DNA of 64,000 bases from assembly GCF_036884655.1 (NCBI RefSeq), contig NC_088342.1:9667501-9731500 (forward strand). The letters are read 5' to 3'. The position numbers and the translations under genes were made by a program. Shown here piece by piece: positions 61,873 through 64,000 of this stretch; the stretch's first letter is position 1, and each line of letters starts with the position of its first letter. This DNA comes from Musa acuminata AAA Group. Lineage: Eukaryota; Streptophyta; Magnoliopsida; Zingiberales; Musaceae. The notes beneath the pieces were generated by a model that was given only the letters and a program-made list of their open reading frames with translations, was not told the origin of the DNA and did not search any database.

Positions 61873-62136
61873 CACGTGAAGGATAGATAGCTGGACAAGG
61901 TGAATGTCGTCACTCGGTAAGCTCAAAGCGAGTGAGGCTGATGGACGGCTGTGACGGAAGGAAGATCCCGGATCGGAAGTCCACGTGATGATGATGTTTG
62001 CGTGCCGCCCGGCAATCGAGATATTCCCGCTGCCGGCGCACGTGCAGCACGCATCAAGAAGCGCACGAACTTCCACGCGGGAAGGCGGTATGTGCGCTTT
62101 CCGGGCTCCATCAATTTCACCCATGCTCCCCACGTG
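61873..62136. promoter_or_regulatory. Cluster of four G-boxes (CACGTG)
   Basis: Perfect CACGTG palindromes at 61873-61878, 61982-61987, 62039-62044 and 62131-62136, in a GC-rich island within AT-rich DNA. G-boxes are bound by bHLH (PIF, MYC) and bZIP (HY5, ABF) factors. The nearest candidate target is the possible + strand transcript starting near 63.05 kb, about 0.9 kb away. Open frames of 64-108 codons across the island on both strands have no recognisable domain. Confidence 0.6.
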
Positions 62137-62299
62137 GCCGGGTAATATATGGAGCCCACTTGGTACGGGAATTGTGCGATTGGGCCGACACAACGGGTTG
62201 GATTATGTCGGTGAGCTTCCTGCCACGGTAACGGAACAAAATCGAAAACGGGCCTAATTGGTTTCAGAAGCTCAATGGGCCTTCTCAACCATATATGAG

Positions 62300-63030
62300 T
62301 TCAACATGAAGCCCTTAATCTCCATCAAGATATATATATAGGTAACATAAAATTTGCAATCGAGTATGAGTCAAATTAGATTAAAGCGTAGTTCGAAATA
62401 GTATTAATACTAATTTATTTTATACCCTGCAGCAGTACGCATATTTTGATTGGGAAGCCCGATCATGCCAGAAAAGAAAAACGCTCCACCACGAGTGTAC
62501 GGCCAGGATCTGCCGACAGCACGGATCTCGGAGCCGTGGCATGACTTTGGGTCAAAATTCAAATAATGGGAAATAATTTGGTAAAATTTTGGTGAAAAGA
62601 GCATCGAATATTAAGTTCCTTGAAGAAAGATTTACTGAATTTCTATAAAATTAATATCCGGTGCATATCTACCTGAAGAGATTTGCTGTTATACTATTGC
62701 GGTTCTAATGCTTAGGAAAGATGTATCGATTTTAGATAGACATTATAAATTATATTAATATATATAATATATTATTTTTTTGAAAAAAACCTTAAATTTG
62801 AAAATTTTTCAATAATATCTATTTTCTTTTTTAAATGATCATTCTATCATCATCATCGATCATCACCTTTTATCGTTTGTTTAGTTTTTAATCATGCCTT
62901 CGTCTTATTGGACTCACTCAACAAAAAAAATATTAATTATTTTTTATATTTAGTGACAAAAATTATTTTTTATATTTAGCGACGTTTTGTGAAAATTCAT
63001 CCAAATAAGATTATATAATTAAACTCGATA
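62300..63030. other. AT-rich region upstream of a possible transcript
   Basis: No gene is supported. A 26-bp unit (ATTATTTTTTATATTTAG plus TGACAAAA) is duplicated near 62936-62985. Confidence 0.5.
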
Positions 63031-63049
63031 GTTGGAGTAAAATGTTCAA

Positions 63050-64000
63050 CGTATATATTCCGACTCGGCGGGCGTTCCCAGTCATCCGCCGCCAGCTTTT
63101 GTCTGCTTTCTCGCCTTCGGTCAAAGGCAGTCCCGCCTCTCTCTCTCTCTCTCTCTCTCGTTCGTTCTTCTTCGGTGAGTGGCGAGCGTGCCAGGCGGCC
63201 GCCTCGCTTCCTCCTCTGGTCCCGCTTGGGAGGAGGAGAAGCCGGTTGAACGGGCGTTCTTTCGAGGTAAATATCTCTCCTTTCGCCCTCCATTCCGTGG
63301 AGACTATCAGCGGGTGCTTATCGGCCGTGTTTGTTTGATTGATTCCTGGATTCGGGACCGCTTTTTGTTCGATCGTCGAACAAGCTGCCCCTTTGTTCCT
63401 GCCGGCTCGGGATCTGTGGACCTTTCAATCTGGAAGAATATATCGGTGTTGGGGCGTCGTGTAAGATTGTTCAGTAGATCGATCGAGTAAAGGGTTTCTT
63501 TTGCTTGCCTATATATTTTCTAGTTGGGGCAGTATTCGAGAACGCTTCTCCTGTTCTACTGGGATAATGACCTGTCGATGATTTCAATTAGAAGCTTTTT
63601 GCGCTTGAGGCGGGATGACACAAGAATGGGGATCTAAGATCTTGGAATTGACTAACAACTAGATATTTGTTGTATGGCCACCAAGACACATTTCGAGATT
63701 GTGGCTGTCTTTTAACTTCTGGGTCCATTTCCTTGTGTGGGTCGATGAGTATCGAGTGCGATGTAAGGGAATGCGTGTATCTCTGAGAACAAGATTCTGA
63801 GAGTAAGACCAAGAACTTTAGGGAAAAGCAGAAGAGGATAGGATTCAGTGTCAACGTCAAGAAATTGTCCATCTAAGGTGTTTGTTGTATTGCTTCAATC
63901 TGGTCTGGATTGGAAAATTTTGTTGCAATGAGTTTGGTTCTGACTTCAGTGCTTCATTGCCTATTTGAACAAGGTAATGGGACTTTTTGGTTTTCTAGAT
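63050..64000 (+). other. Possible 5'-UTR exon and first intron of a + strand gene
   Basis: GC content rises sharply at about 63060. A (CT)n run at 63139-63162 and TTCGTTCTTCTTCG follow, typical of plant leaders. A good donor, TTTCGAG|GTAAATATC, is at about 63266. The sequence after it is intron-like (T-rich, no long frame) to the window end. No coding exon is visible inside the window, so product and even the existence of the gene are inferred. Confidence 0.35.

Noticed and set aside
61867..62288. Overlapping frames of 64-121 codons on both strands at the G-box island
   Set aside because: No domain and no agreement on one frame; a GC-rich island with few stops by chance.
1..64000. CRISPR arrays, rRNA or tRNA genes, prokaryotic signals
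   Set aside because: None seen. The initiator-tRNA-like words at 9251 and 19673 are 12-base primer binding sites, not tRNA genes.

Overview
The window is nuclear DNA of a flowering plant. Genes are intron-rich with GT-AG splice sites, intergenic DNA is AT-rich with long (TA)n, (GA)n and (TTC)n tracts, and there are LTR retrotransposons primed by initiator Met tRNA plus several TIR transposons. GC-rich single-exon genes beside AT-rich introns, and rice-like spelling of the TTL protein, suggest a monocot, perhaps a non-grass such as Musaceae; the species is a guess.

Layout: 1-3860, 3' part of a POLTERGEIST-like PP2C (+). 6213-9853, a Ty1/copia element (-) with both LTRs and a 5-bp target duplication, whose reverse transcriptase and RNase H have been excised. 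9963-11111, a PUB22/23-like U-box E3 ligase (+) with a damaged start; the retrotransposon sits about 80 bp upstream. About 11.4-34.4 kb and 35.4-54.3 kb are two tandem copies of one block, each with the same two minus-strand genes: a transthyretin-like ureide-pathway enzyme (TTL) followed by a 3-hydroxyisobutyryl-CoA hydrolase (CHY1/HIBCH, 14 exons). I could reconstruct every exon of both CHY1 copies (386 aa each). TTL is intact in the second block (332 aa) and a multiply broken pseudogene in the first. 57489-58376 is an AT-hook (AHL) protein (-). 59-63 kb holds no recognisable gene but has four G-boxes within about 260 bp. From about 63.05 kb there may be the untranslated first exon of a + strand gene that runs off the window.

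The two blocks have collected different transposons in their introns, so they serve as empty-site controls for each other. Block A carries a ~7 kb intron-9 insertion with a non-coding LTR element (LARD) splitting a minisatellite, a 1.35-kb long-TIR element that captured a UDP-glycosyltransferase gene fragment (Pack-MULE-like), and a ~290-bp MITE of the same end family. Block B carries a 1240-bp hAT-like element with an exact 8-bp target duplication.

Functionally, CHY1 (valine catabolism, beta-oxidation) and TTL (urate to allantoin) are both peroxisomal in plants. Targeting signals are visible here: C-terminal SKM and SKI in the two CHY1 copies and an internal RLx5HI in TTL-B. No CRISPR, rRNA or tRNA gene was seen.
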